Positions 48,620 to 56,632 of a stretch of DNA of 64,000 nt are shown one piece after another; the stretch's first letter is position 1; every line of letters begins with the position of its first letter. Made by a program: the position numbers and the translations under genes. This stretch comes from Kluyvera sichuanensis (GTDB lineage Bacteria; Pseudomonadota; Gammaproteobacteria; Enterobacterales; Enterobacteriaceae), in contig NZ_JABBJF010000021.1 of NCBI RefSeq assembly GCF_014218705.1, forward strand, positions 1 to 64,000, in the 5' to 3' direction. The notes below the pieces were generated by a model. The model was given only the letters and a program-made list of their open reading frames with translations, was not told where the DNA came from and ran no database searches.

Positions 48620-50304
48620 CATTTTACACGCTTGAAAACGTATACGCTGACAGTGATTCCGGTGTCTTCAAACTCGTCAGTAAACGACTTCCCTTTGGCA
48701 TAAACGTAATTATCCAGCGACATCCAGTTCAGAACTGGCGCATCACCCGGCAGTACAGCCACCAGTCGCCCGCCGACTTTAAGATGCTCCAGCGCGGCCA
48801 GCGTATGCTCTCTGTGACGGCCAAGAGAGTAGGGCGGGTTCATGACGATTTTGTCGAACTGATAGCCTGCGTTGTCCTCAGACCACTTCATGAAGTCACA
48901 GCAGACCGTATTTGTGTACCCCTTGCCAAGCAGGATATCAGCGAAGAGAGGTGCGACTTCTATGCAGGTAACGTCTTCCGGATTGGCGTCGATGCAGGCC
49001 AACAGATCTCCGCGCCCGGCTTCAGGCTCCAGCAGCTTCTCACCTAGCTTCAGCTCGATGGCTCTGGCAACGTACTCCGCTATCAAACGTGGGGTAGGGT
49101 AGAACTGGTGTGATTTTGTATCCGGTATTAAGCCGGTGGCCACAATCGTATTGAGCGTATGGCCGATCTCATACGGGAACTGCCAGTGCTTTTTCTCCTG
49201 CACGCCGCCAATGAAGTTCAGTGTGCGCTCAAGCTCTTCCACCTGTGACTTCTGTAGGTTGGAATCAGAGAAGTACCAGACGCCTTTGTCTTTGCTGAAT
49301 CGCCCGTCGCGCAGCGCGGTACGAACCGGCTCGGAGATCGTCTTCTGGATTAACCCGAACTCTTTTGGTGCCCGTGTTTTGGGTGCAGTACGGCATGGCG
49401 CCGGGATTGCTGCAGGCATACTGTAAGCCAGCACCTCATTCAGCTTCCAGGCCACGTCAGGATGTATTTCAAAGTGAACGTTGCCGTTCTTGAACATCTT
49501 CACGCGCATCAGGTTTCCGTCGACATTCATCCAGTCACCGGTCTGGCAGTCGTTTGCCCGGTACGCAGCTGATAGCATCTCAGTTGTGCGGTTGATGGTG
49601 ATGAACTCTTTGTGTGCGAAGAAATGAAGCATGACGCGCAGGTCGTCGATGTAGTCCTCTTTCCGGTAGTTCACGCTGACGCTGTCCCGCCAGAACTCGG
49701 AAATGCAGTTGGCGATGATCAGACGCTCGCTAAAGCCGTTCGTCTTATTGGTCTTGTGGGCAGGACTCAGCGCTTTAAACAAGCCATACACGCGCTCAGA
49801 GAGATATTTGTGCCTGTCATTCAGCAGATTGAGCATCGTGGGGATGACCGTTTCTGCTTTGAACTCCGGCACACCAACGAACTCCTTAACCTTCATCTGG
49901 TAGCCGGTTCTGTCAGTCCTGATGGTCTCCTGCTTGCCCTCGATGAACTGCTCCCGCCACTCGTCGCGGCGGGAAGCTGGCATGATCAGCAGAACGTTTG
50001 TCATATCCGTGACCTTCTTCCAGTACTCGGCCCAGATATTCTGTTTCACCCATTCAAGGTCGACCTTATCCAGCCAGGCTCTGTTAAAGCGTGTGCGCTC
50101 GTCATCCGGCCGGTGGTTGAGTCGCAGCAGGCGGTTAATCATGTTGTGGCGTTCGTCGCCATAAACGAAGTCGTGAACCTGATGCATGAATGCGATCTCT
50201 TTCTCGCACTCGGCCACAATTTCGTGGATGACGTTCATTTCCTGCCGGTAGTCGATATCAGTGTTTGGGGTGATAGCGTCAATGATGGAAAGGGCTGTAT
50301 TCAT
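48619..50304 (-). CDS. DUF4942 protein with class I methyltransferase domain
   Basis: 561 aa from MNTALSIIDAITP. The N-terminal ~270 residues match the DUF4942 type found on phages and plasmids. The C-terminal ~170 residues are a SAM-dependent methyltransferase: LLEPEAGRGDLLACID (SAM loop), CIEVAPLF (motif II acid) and MNPPYS (motif IV, ~490). The NPPY motif points to N6-adenine or similar DNA methylation, useful against host restriction. A start further upstream would need TTG. Promoter with an AAACAAATTGTTTT element. Confidence 0.78.
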   Translation of the reverse strand: MNTALSIIDAITPNTDIDYRQEMNVIHEIVAECEKEIAFMHQVHDFVYGDERHNMINRLLRLNHRPDDERTRFNRAWLDKVDLEWVKQNIWAEYWKKVTDMTNVLLIMPASRRDEWREQFIEGKQETIRTDRTGYQMKVKEFVGVPEFKAETVIPTMLNLLNDRHKYLSERVYGLFKALSPAHKTNKTNGFSERLIIANCISEFWRDSVSVNYRKEDYIDDLRVMLHFFAHKEFITINRTTEMLSAAYRANDCQTGDWMNVDGNLMRVKMFKNGNVHFEIHPDVAWKLNEVLAYSMPAAIPAPCRTAPKTRAPKEFGLIQKTISEPVRTALRDGRFSKDKGVWYFSDSNLQKSQVEELERTLNFIGGVQEKKHWQFPYEIGHTLNTIVATGLIPDTKSHQFYPTPRLIAEYVARAIELKLGEKLLEPEAGRGDLLACIDANPEDVTCIEVAPLFADILLGKGYTNTVCCDFMKWSEDNAGYQFDKIVMNPPYSLGRHREHTLAALEHLKVGGRLVAVLPGDAPVLNWMSLDNYVYAKGKSFTDEFEDTGITVSVYVFKRVK

Positions 50305-50316
50305 GATTGCACCATT

Positions 50317-50330
50317 AAACAAATTGTTTT
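50317..50330 (-). promoter_or_regulatory. AAACAAATTGTTTT element
   Basis: 13 bp before the methyltransferase ATG, followed by CTTGTTGGTGTTATTTTCCC (extended match). Confidence 0.6.
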
Positions 50331-50408
50331 CTTGTTGGTGTTATTTTCCCAAAGTTGAAAAGGCGTAAAAGCAGCATTCACAGGCGTTGCAGCTGATTTA
50401 AGGCGTAA

Positions 50409-50430
50409 AAAAGGGGGCTTTCGCCCCCTG
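50409..50430 (-). terminator. Terminator of the 190-aa gene
   Basis: AGGGGGC-TTT-GCCCCCT with TTTTTTACG on the - strand. Confidence 0.85.
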
Positions 50431-50445
50431 TCGGCAGGTGAGAAA

Positions 50446-51018
50446 TTAGTGGTGTACGTGCTGCGTTTTGTGCGGCTGTTTGTTCAGGTCGTGGCGATGG
50501 GTCAGCTCGCGCATCATGTCTTCAAGACGGCTCTTGGTGTCGTCAAGCTGGTCGGCCATTGCCCCCAGCAGCTGGCGAACGGCCATCGGATCGTCGCTGT
50601 TCAGATCAGGCATTTTGAACCCAGCCTGGGAAGACATCAGTTTGAAGGCGGCCAGCAACATCGCCAGAGAAGACTTCAGTCCGGCGATTTCGCGATCTTT
50701 GCTGGCGTTGGTTTCATCTGCCTTGACTGAATCCGGTGAGCACTTCGGCTTGCTTACCATTTCCAGCGTTGCCTGAAGTTTGTCGGCGCGTTCTTTCTCT
50801 TCCAGATACGCTTCGCCGAAATGACGCGCCAGCATCACAATTTCAATCGGATCATCAATCATGCTTGAGAACTTGAGAACGCTGAAAAGGCGGTCGATAG
50901 GGGAGGCGTCGTCTTCGTGACCAACCACAAGACCCATGATCTCAACCAGTTCGGCCGCACCAACTTTTTTAATCACGCTTTCAACTTTGGCATTAGTTTT
51001 TTTGCATTTTTCGCACAT
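50446..51018 (-). CDS. Unknown 190-aa protein with zinc-ribbon-like start
   Basis: From MCEKCKKTNAKVESVIKKVG, behind AAGGAAAAAACAC. One CxxC pair at the N-terminus; the middle is helical with a coiled coil (~80-140); the end is His-rich (HRHDLNKQPHKTQHVHH), possibly metal-binding. Single gene between a terminator and an AAACAAGTTGTTTT element. Confidence 0.55.
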   Translation of the reverse strand: MCEKCKKTNAKVESVIKKVGAAELVEIMGLVVGHEDDASPIDRLFSVLKFSSMIDDPIEIVMLARHFGEAYLEEKERADKLQATLEMVSKPKCSPDSVKADETNASKDREIAGLKSSLAMLLAAFKLMSSQAGFKMPDLNSDDPMAVRQLLGAMADQLDDTKSRLEDMMRELTHRHDLNKQPHKTQHVHH

Positions 51019-51039
51019 GTGTTTTTTCCTTATGTTTTT

Positions 51040-51053
51040 AAACAAGTTGTTTT
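51040..51053 (-). promoter_or_regulatory. AAACAAGTTGTTTT element
   Basis: Near-perfect copy (only the last bases asymmetric), 22 bp before the 190-aa gene; TATT-rich -10 region follows. Confidence 0.6.
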
Positions 51054-51126
51054 CTAGATTGCGTTATTGTGGCGTGACTGAAAAGGTGGGCAAACGCTAC
51101 GTAAAGGCGGACACCCACACTGACGG

Positions 51127-51942
51127 TTAATGAAGACGTTTGGATTCCTTCATTTCACGTTCGACATGCTCACGACACGGCTCATACTCAATGGCGCTGG
51201 CGGTAATTTTCCCGGCAGAAATTAGCTTCACGGCAGCAAAGCAAAGTCCTTTAAAGGTGAACTTGGCCTGGTTGCGTCCGTTTCCGATGACAACGTTTTT
51301 GCCATATCCGCGGTCAATGAAGATCTTGAGGAACTGGCGGTTAACAGTGATGTATTTGCGCTTAACGTACACATCACCCAGCGAGTCCATCAGCGCACCC
51401 AGAACAGCCCCGGACGTTCCGAGAATGCGACCAGCTTCATTCAGCCCATAAAGCTCATCAGCAGTGCCGCAAATGGTGTCCATGAGAATGGCTTTTGGTT
51501 TTGCGTTAGATAGTGCAACGCCTAACGCCTCGTTCTCTTTCTCCAGACGCTCGTTTTCCTCGACCTGGTGTAACAAATGAACCAGAGCTTCTTTATAGGT
51601 ACGTGGAATAGCAGGCGTTCCGCGGTCGGCAAACATGGACTCAAGCTCTCTCCACCGATCAACAAGGCGTGCGGTAAATTCAGGAGAAAGCTGCGCCACG
51701 ACAACGATGCTGTCGCGTTTACCCTGTTCGGCTTCGAACAAGTAAAACGTAGCCGGACGCCCGGCAGTGGGCTTTTCCACCAATGGTGGAAAAGTAATAA
51801 CGCCGGATTTAGCGAGTCTTTCAATGGTGCGTTTTACGCTGTCATGGCGACTGCCGACCATTTCGGCGATCTCCTGACTGGTCATCGATGGTTTGGCGTG
51901 TAAGCCTGTAGTGGTGGGAGTGTGTGCAGTTGCCTCAAACAT
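51127..51942 (-). CDS. Rha-family phage regulatory protein / antirepressor
   Basis: 271 aa. Residues ~15-95 match the Rha family (TSQEIAEMVGSRHDSVKRTIERLAKSGVI ... FYLFEAEQGKRDSIVVVAQLSPEFTARLVDRWREL). The C-terminal ~150 residues resemble antirepressor C-terminal domains (LNEAGRILGTSGAVLGALMDSLGDVYVKRKYITVNRQFLKIF). Such proteins bind and inactivate phage repressors or act as early regulators. It could govern one of the two palindrome regulons, but there is no direct evidence. Confidence 0.8.
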   Translation of the reverse strand: MFEATAHTPTTTGLHAKPSMTSQEIAEMVGSRHDSVKRTIERLAKSGVITFPPLVEKPTAGRPATFYLFEAEQGKRDSIVVVAQLSPEFTARLVDRWRELESMFADRGTPAIPRTYKEALVHLLHQVEENERLEKENEALGVALSNAKPKAILMDTICGTADELYGLNEAGRILGTSGAVLGALMDSLGDVYVKRKYITVNRQFLKIFIDRGYGKNVVIGNGRNQAKFTFKGLCFAAVKLISAGKITASAIEYEPCREHVEREMKESKRLH

Positions 51943-51960
51943 ACATTCTCCATTCAGTGT

Positions 51961-51984
51961 AAAAAGGGCCGTCAGTGGCCCTTG
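51961..51984 (-). terminator. Terminator after the 62-aa membrane gene
   Basis: AAGGGCC ... GGCCCTT with TTTTTACA on the - strand. Confidence 0.75.
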
Positions 51985-52011
51985 TTGTTAACTCTCATTG
52001 GTTGATTGGCT

Positions 52012-52025
52012 AAACAATTTGTTTT
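52012..52025 (-). promoter_or_regulatory. AAACAATTTGTTTT element
   Basis: Located 70 bp before the Rha-type gene and after the terminator's upstream gene, consistent with control of the regulator itself. Confidence 0.55.
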
Positions 52026-52050
52026 AACAGTGCCGAAAAGAGATTTGGCA

Positions 52051-52239
52051 TCAAAAGAACCAGAGAATGCTGCCCACCGGAACAACGAAAATGCCCACGA
52101 CACGCGCAAGTGTCATTCCGGCATCAAACTGAAGATCGCCACTGTTCACGAGTTTCACCAGATTCATGATCCAGCCGCCAATCAGAAAAATGGCGAGGCC
52201 AACAATCATCGCGGTGACTTTCTGGAAGCTCCATTTCAT
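52051..52239 (-). CDS. Small two-helix membrane protein
   Basis: 62 aa. Two membrane segments (VTAMIVGLAIFLIGGWIMNLV and VVGIFVVPVGSILWFF) separated by a short polar loop; likely inner membrane. Overlaps the 83-aa gene stop (ATGA). Candidate for superinfection exclusion or immunity, but unproven. Confidence 0.55.
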   Translation of the reverse strand: MKWSFQKVTAMIVGLAIFLIGGWIMNLVKLVNSGDLQFDAGMTLARVVGIFVVPVGSILWFF

Positions 52240-52487
52240 GCAATAGCCTCAGTCACAGCAGAAGGAAGATCCGGAGTTGCAGGTCGAGCTGGAATCGTGT
52301 CCAGCAGCATCCCATCCAGAGAGACAGGAGGTCGTTCTGGCAGGGGTGTCGTCTGCAAGGTTGTGGTGGAAGTAGTTGTGTCCGTCATCAACAGACTCTG
52401 ACCGGTTGGTACGGCTACCGCTGCCAGGGTTGCTAAAATTACTCCGTAGGCCATTGGCTTCAGTCGATTTCGTTGAAAATTTTCCAT
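52236..52487 (-). CDS. Small membrane-anchored protein nested in another frame
   Basis: 83 aa from MENFQRNRLKPMAYGVILAT, behind AAGGACAGTTCTT. One N-terminal membrane helix and a Thr/Pro-rich tail (TTTSTTTLQTTPLPERPPVS). Almost entirely overlapped by the end of the 164-aa frame. Coupled to the two-helix membrane gene. Confidence 0.5.
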   Translation of the reverse strand: MENFQRNRLKPMAYGVILATLAAVAVPTGQSLLMTDTTTSTTTLQTTPLPERPPVSLDGMLLDTIPARPATPDLPSAVTEAIA

Positions 52488-52743
52488 AAGAACTGTCCTT
52501 GTGTGCCTGGGATTCACGCAACACACGAGAGGCGACGGAATCACGCACCTTCCCCATGCCTACTGTCGCACCCAGATTTGCTATGGCGGTAGCTTGCGCA
52601 TCAATGCGCTTCTCCAGCTCAAACACTCGTTCTTCCAGTTCCGCAAGGCGTGCAGAAACACGACCGCTAAACAGCTCGGCCAGAACCAGGCGAATTGAAC
52701 GGGGACGTTTATTGAAAGAAGTGAAAGGCGTTTGACGTGCCAT
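52249..52743 (-). CDS. Unknown protein, C-terminal half overlaps another gene
   Basis: 164 aa. Residues 1-85 look native: basic start (MARQTPFTSFNKRPRS), coiled coil (RLAELEERVFELEKRIDAQATAIANLG). Residues 86-164 are Ser/Asn/Gly-rich low complexity where they overlap the 83-aa gene in another frame. The true protein may end early through a frameshift, or the region is overprinted. Function unknown. Confidence 0.45.
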   Translation of the reverse strand: MARQTPFTSFNKRPRSIRLVLAELFSGRVSARLAELEERVFELEKRIDAQATAIANLGATVGMGKVRDSVASRVLRESQAHKDSSYGKFSTKSTEANGLRSNFSNPGSGSRTNRSESVDDGHNYFHHNLADDTPARTTSCLSGWDAAGHDSSSTCNSGSSFCCD

Positions 52744-53152
52744 TTGGATTCCATTCAGTGTCAGAAAGAGTTGCGGCTGGCTTGGCCAGCCGCCTTTTGG
52801 CGTTCCATCCTGGAACAGTACCTAACCGGTACTTCGTCATCCTGACGAACGGTAAGATACCTGATTTAAAATGATAGGTAAATGCTTACTTATTACTTTG
52901 TGACAAAAATCCAATATCACGCTTGTGAGGCATATCAGATGCGGAGTAGACGGCGATCATAGTAGGCCGTTCATTAGATCGGCTTTGAGAGCGGATTGGA
53001 CCAAACCCTAGATAGCGAGAGAGCACGGTGCTAATACCCGGTCACGTCACCAGCCAGGCGACAACAGATGAGTTCATGGCAACATTTCGGAAGGTATCTT
53101 CGTATCATTATGTGGTTAAATATACATAATTTAACCCAATGGAATTTTAGCC
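52744..53152. other. Intergenic region with operator-like site and hairpins
   Basis: No gene is seen. It has a GCGGCTGG-CTTGG-CCAGCCGC hairpin followed by CTTTT (52773-52800), which would stop + strand transcription, a short inverted element at 52820-52850, and the palindrome at 52874. AT-rich sequence before 53153 probably holds the promoter of the + strand 200-aa gene. Confidence 0.5.
52874..52893. promoter_or_regulatory. Operator-like palindrome
   Basis: ATAGGTAAATGCTTACTTAT, 17 of 20 matches, 131 bp upstream of the 164-aa gene. Confidence 0.65.
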
Positions 53153-53755
53153 ATGCTAGCCTTCTGGCACGAAAATTCAGACCTCATCTCCGCATTTTTA
53201 GCAGCTCTTTTAGGTGGCTTTTTCACGATGCTAGGAGTGACAACTCAGGTGAAACAGCAAGCAAAACAGCAGGCAACAGCGGCCAGAGAGAAGCGTATAA
53301 CAACGCTATTGGGTGTCAGAGAGGAAATAGACTCACTGATTAAACTGTATCAGGCCAGAATGGCAGAAGAACTCAAAAAATACGACCAGAACTCACCGTT
53401 CGATAACATTTTCCCCATTACTCAAAACTACTTCACGTTCTATGAAGCCAACTCGGCATCCCTACCTGAAGTTCATAGAGAAACACTCTCAAAAATTGTG
53501 GCTTTTTATACAAGCGCAAGAAGCCTAATTGATTCCTATCGCGGTAATAATGCACTTATCGAACGGCTGGACTCCACGCAGGTTGCAAGTGACATTACTG
53601 GCAACAAAGAGCATCTTGCACACCTGAAAAGATACACCATCCTAGCCACAAAGTACGGCCGCGGATTAATGATGATTCATGAAGAGGTCATGCTGCGCTA
53701 TAAACAGGTTATAGAAGCCATCGATGGTGAAATCTCACAGTTACAATGCAGTTAG
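53153..53755 (+). CDS. Membrane-anchored unknown protein
   Basis: 200 aa. One N-terminal membrane helix (LISAFLAALLGGFFTMLGVTT), then a long helical cytoplasmic part (KQQAKQQATAAREKRITTLLGVREEIDSLIKLYQARM). This topology recalls small accessory proteins of defence or exclusion loci. AT-rich, on the strand opposite to most neighbours; it precedes the HNH-like gene by ~200 bp. Confidence 0.6.
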   Translation: MLAFWHENSDLISAFLAALLGGFFTMLGVTTQVKQQAKQQATAAREKRITTLLGVREEIDSLIKLYQARMAEELKKYDQNSPFDNIFPITQNYFTFYEANSASLPEVHRETLSKIVAFYTSARSLIDSYRGNNALIERLDSTQVASDITGNKEHLAHLKRYTILATKYGRGLMMIHEEVMLRYKQVIEAIDGEISQLQCS

Positions 53756-53952
53756 CACTACAATCTGTCCGCATATTACTCGACGCGGTCGGGCTTAACG
53801 GGCTGAAGATCCACTGTGAGCGAGAAGATGACTGTTACGCGTTGAAGTTAATTGTATTACTTAGGTAAACATTATCATTTTCCAGACGTTAAGTTGTATC
53901 TTTGATAGGATTAAAAAAGGTATAGATAGCTTATGTTACTGAAGGAATAAAA

Positions 53953-54762
53953 ATGACAAAAATTAGTGAACGATGGAAGCACAATGGCATTACTAAAGGT
54001 TATTGCAATATTTGTGGAAAATTTGACTTGCTCACAAAGGATCATGTCCCTCCAAAGTGCGCCATAACCTTAGGTCCTGTCCTTCAGAAAACAGTTAGCG
54101 AATTTTTTAATGCTCAGGAACCAGTTAAACCGTTAAATGCTAAAAACGGATCTTATTTCAGAACTATTTGCAGTCACTGCAACAATAAGGTGTTAGGTGG
54201 GTTCGATGTTGCAATTGAAAATGTAGCAAACTCCTTTAAAGAACAGTTGAGTCAATATATGAATGGTACGAATGTATATCCATTCATTAGAATACCTTTT
54301 GATAGCATATCTTTCACTAAGGCTATGATTGGACACGTGCTATCAGCAACTTCAGTTGAAGATTGTAAAAAAGAACCCGTACACAGCCTCTTCTATACAC
54401 CTTTAAAGGATTATGTTTTGGGTAATAATCCAAGTTTTGAGGAAACTCATGATATTTACTACTGGTTTTACCCACACAGAATGCACATATCCGCTCAAAG
54501 TGTAGCATTTATGAACGAAGGACATGTGGCATTTATTTGTGCTTTACATTTTTTCCCTATCGGGTTTATTATCACAATGAAAAATGAAGGAACATACCCT
54601 GCCCACTCAACAAAATTAGATCTTGAAGATAAATTCCTTACATTTAATATGACCTCTATAAATTATGAGTATACGACATTTCCATTTGTAAATCTTAAGG
54701 GAAACCAAATGTATGCTATAAGCAACGGCCATACTTGTGTTAGTTATCCAATAATTAAGTGA
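53953..54762 (+). CDS. HNH-endonuclease-like protein, AT-rich accessory gene
   Basis: 269 aa. Cys18/Cys21 (CNICG), Asp30-His31 in KDHVPPK, and Cys73/Cys76 with Asn78 (CSHCNN) are the zinc and catalytic framework of an HNH (beta-beta-alpha metal) nuclease. The C-terminal ~190 residues are unrecognised and may bind the target. Low G+C (~35%) against ~50% for the phage core shows recent acquisition. GAAGGAATAAAA precedes the ATG. Possible anti-phage effector or mobile endonuclease. Confidence 0.65.
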   Translation: MTKISERWKHNGITKGYCNICGKFDLLTKDHVPPKCAITLGPVLQKTVSEFFNAQEPVKPLNAKNGSYFRTICSHCNNKVLGGFDVAIENVANSFKEQLSQYMNGTNVYPFIRIPFDSISFTKAMIGHVLSATSVEDCKKEPVHSLFYTPLKDYVLGNNPSFEETHDIYYWFYPHRMHISAQSVAFMNEGHVAFICALHFFPIGFIITMKNEGTYPAHSTKLDLEDKFLTFNMTSINYEYTTFPFVNLKGNQMYAISNGHTCVSYPIIK

Positions 54763-55402
54763 CAGCTAAATTATACAATCAACGCATGTTCACGTTTTAC
54801 ATATACCATCGATAATGTCCGCTCTTGGCACATTGAAGACATTACGATGCGCGATTTTTTCCCTCGCGCGTGTGCGCACGCGTGCGTGTAAATATTAAAA
54901 ATTTTTATTAGAAAAGAAAAACTTACTTCCCAGAACAGGTTTTAATAAAACCTGAACTGAACGAACGAAGTGAGTGAAGTTCACCTCGAACGAAGTGAGA
55001 GGTTGTCTTTTCAGGTAATACTCTCCCAGGGAGGTGAGTACAAAATCTCCTCACCAACCTGGTCGTTACATAACCTGAAAAGTTATGACCTAAGTCTACT
55101 GCCAGCTTAGGCTTGGGAAGTTATGGATGACAGCACCCCAGAACCGAGATCTTCCCACACTTTATGAAGGGGAGTACTGGATTCAACCTCTCGAAATACT
55201 CCAGACTCGACAATCATAAAGTGACCCTTCTCTCCGCTCACTTTGGTTCCCCCTTCCCCAACCCCTAAGCGGTGCCGGTTCTACGCTGGTAGTGAGCTTT
55301 TTTAAACCTGACGCCAGTGACGCTATCCCCCACCCATCAGGTCGAGCTGCCGGAATCAATCCGGAAAGCGAGTGGATTTTATCACTGGCGATCTGCGTTT
55401 TA
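54763..55402. ncRNA. Highly structured non-coding region (possible RNA)
   Basis: No gene is seen. Many hairpins lie in sequence: CAGGTTT/AAACCTG (54936-54954); ACCTC/GAGGT (54983-55003); a 10-bp stem CTTTTCAGGT/ACCTGAAAAG (55007-55016 with 55073-55082) around a GGTGAG/CTCACC hairpin; CCTAAG/CTTAGG (55089-55111); GGGAAG/CTTCCC (~55115-55157); AAAGTGA/TCACTTT (~55217-55244). A 13-bp direct repeat CGAACGAAGTGAG occurs at 54962 and 54987. It could be a folded RNA or a replication/transfer structure. No reverse transcriptase or known RNA partner lies nearby. Confidence 0.4.
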
Positions 55403-55422
55403 AATGGTAAGTACTTACCGAT
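55403..55422. promoter_or_regulatory. Operator-like palindrome facing the structured region
   Basis: AATGGTAAGTACTTACCGAT, 17 of 20 matches. It overlaps the stop of the 76-aa gene; leftward the next 650 bp have no - strand gene, so it would control only a non-coding transcript. Confidence 0.65.
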
Positions 55423-55652
55423 TATTTCGATTGATTATTTTCTCGACCATGAAGCTGGACGTTCAGGGCAAACACCTCATTGATGAGTTCCCCTAACAGC
55501 TGCTCCACCAGCTCTTTGTGCTCGCCTGAATGAAGACATTTGAGCGACCATTCGTAGAGACTGAAAGCCTTATCGCGATCTTTCATCATGTCGCGCACTT
55601 TGGCCAGAAAATCGCTCTCAACGAGCGCTACGACGTTCGTCGGGTATACCAT
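55422..55652 (-). CDS. Unknown 76-aa protein
   Basis: MVYPTNVVALVESDFLAKVRDMMKDRDKAFSLYEWSL, helical. AAGGAAAACTATC precedes the ATG. No motif known. Confidence 0.55.
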   Translation of the reverse strand: MVYPTNVVALVESDFLAKVRDMMKDRDKAFSLYEWSLKCLHSGEHKELVEQLLGELINEVFALNVQLHGRENNQSK

Positions 55653-55736
55653 GATAGTTTTCCTTACTGTGGTTCATAAAATCGATTCTAGAGCGTCTGA
55701 AGAGGGGTTCCAGTGGGTTCTGGAGGTGTAAAACGG

Positions 55737-55847
55737 TCTGGGAGTTGTTTGGAAATCACGTCTTAAAAAGCCTGCGTCTGTATATATTAATAATTAGTAC
55801 TTAGTTATTTATATATACGGAAGCAGGTTCTCAAACTAACTCCCAGA
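55737..55847. repeat. Large imperfect palindrome, copy B
   Basis: Inner arms CCTGCGTCTGTATATAT (55771) and ATATATACGGAAGCAGG (55811-55827), outer arms TCTGGGAGTTGTTTG / CAAACTAACTCCCAGA. Second copy of the 30970-31062 element, same orientation, also just downstream of a - strand gene stop. The loop contains TTAGTACTTAG, close to the operator core. Confidence 0.8.
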
Positions 55848-55854
55848 CTGGTGT

Positions 55855-56448
55855 TTACGCTGCCTTTTTACGTGGTCTCTTCTTCCTGACAACATTGGCA
55901 GGATCATAACCACCCAGCTTTTTCATCACCGCCAGCGGTATCTTGCTGATGGTGTGCCCAGCTTCCTGACAGTAGCCACGGAAGATAAGCAACATGCTGC
56001 CACCAGGGTTGATGTTCACCTCCACCAGCCCAAGTTCAACATCCGGCTCAACGAACGCAACACGGCCGCCAGACAAGATGACGGTTTCGTTGGCGCATTC
56101 AGCCGCACGCTCGTACCACTGCGTATCGAGGGATTGTGGTATCAACATGACCGTCGTCACTCCACGCGCCTGCTCGCGGATGGCTGCGTCTATCCAGGGG
56201 GTGATTTTGGAGTAGGGCGGGTTAAGGAACGCCACAGTGCCAGGTTCTCCCCAGCTGCACTTGAGCGCATCACGCTCAACACCGATAAAGTTCGGCAGGA
56301 GAGCATTATCTTTGTTGCAGGCGACGTCCACATCGAACTTTACGCCTATGTAACGTTGGATGGCGACAAACAACCACTGCGGTGTGCGCCAAAGGTCGCG
56401 AAGAGAGGCATCACGCTCTCGCTTTTTGATTTTTTCGGCTGCGATCAT
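55855..56448 (-). CDS. dam: Phage N6-adenine DNA methyltransferase (Dam family)
   Basis: 197 aa from MIAAEKIKKRERDASL. LWRTPQWLFVAIQ (SAM-binding start), DVACNKDNALLP and the catalytic NPPYSK (~76) match the phage Dam family. Lys/Arg-rich end (RKKRPRKKAA). It would methylate GATC-type or similar sites, protecting against restriction or altering MutH/SeqA response. The palindrome at 56461 ends 13 bp before the ATG. Confidence 0.88.
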   Translation of the reverse strand: MIAAEKIKKRERDASLRDLWRTPQWLFVAIQRYIGVKFDVDVACNKDNALLPNFIGVERDALKCSWGEPGTVAFLNPPYSKITPWIDAAIREQARGVTTVMLIPQSLDTQWYERAAECANETVILSGGRVAFVEPDVELGLVEVNINPGGSMLLIFRGYCQEAGHTISKIPLAVMKKLGGYDPANVVRKKRPRKKAA

Positions 56449-56460
56449 TACTTTGCTTTG

Positions 56461-56480
56461 ATAGGTAAACACTTACCTAT
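56461..56480. promoter_or_regulatory. Operator-like palindrome upstream of dam
   Basis: ATAGGTAAACACTTACCTAT, 18 of 20 matches, near-perfect inverted arms, within the dam leader. Confidence 0.8.
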
Positions 56481-56518
56481 TTTTTCATTTAATCCAACGA
56501 ATAGCAAACAAAGAAGAA

Positions 56519-56562
56519 CGCGCCAGATCCGCAAACGGGAAGCTCTCTGGCGCGTTTTATCG
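56519..56562. terminator. Hairpins after the 280-aa gene
   Basis: CGCGCCAGA ... TCTGGCGCG with a T-run on the + side. Two more stems (GCTGGGTA/TACCCAGC at ~56568-56592 and TAAAGCTC/GGGCTTTA) follow towards the 280-aa gene. Confidence 0.6.
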
Positions 56563-56632
56563 ATGCTGGGTATGCGATTAGCTTACCCAGCGTCCTAAAG
56601 CTCTCAGGGGCTTTAGATCGGGTAGGGGAACA

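Noticed and set aside
53868..53890. TTAGGTAAACATTATC as another operator
   Set aside because: Only a half-site matches and the second arm is absent.
53953..55402. HNH gene plus structured region as an IscB/HEARO-type RNA-guided nuclease
   Set aside because: The protein is too short, lacks RuvC-like motifs, and the structure lies downstream rather than in the typical upstream position.
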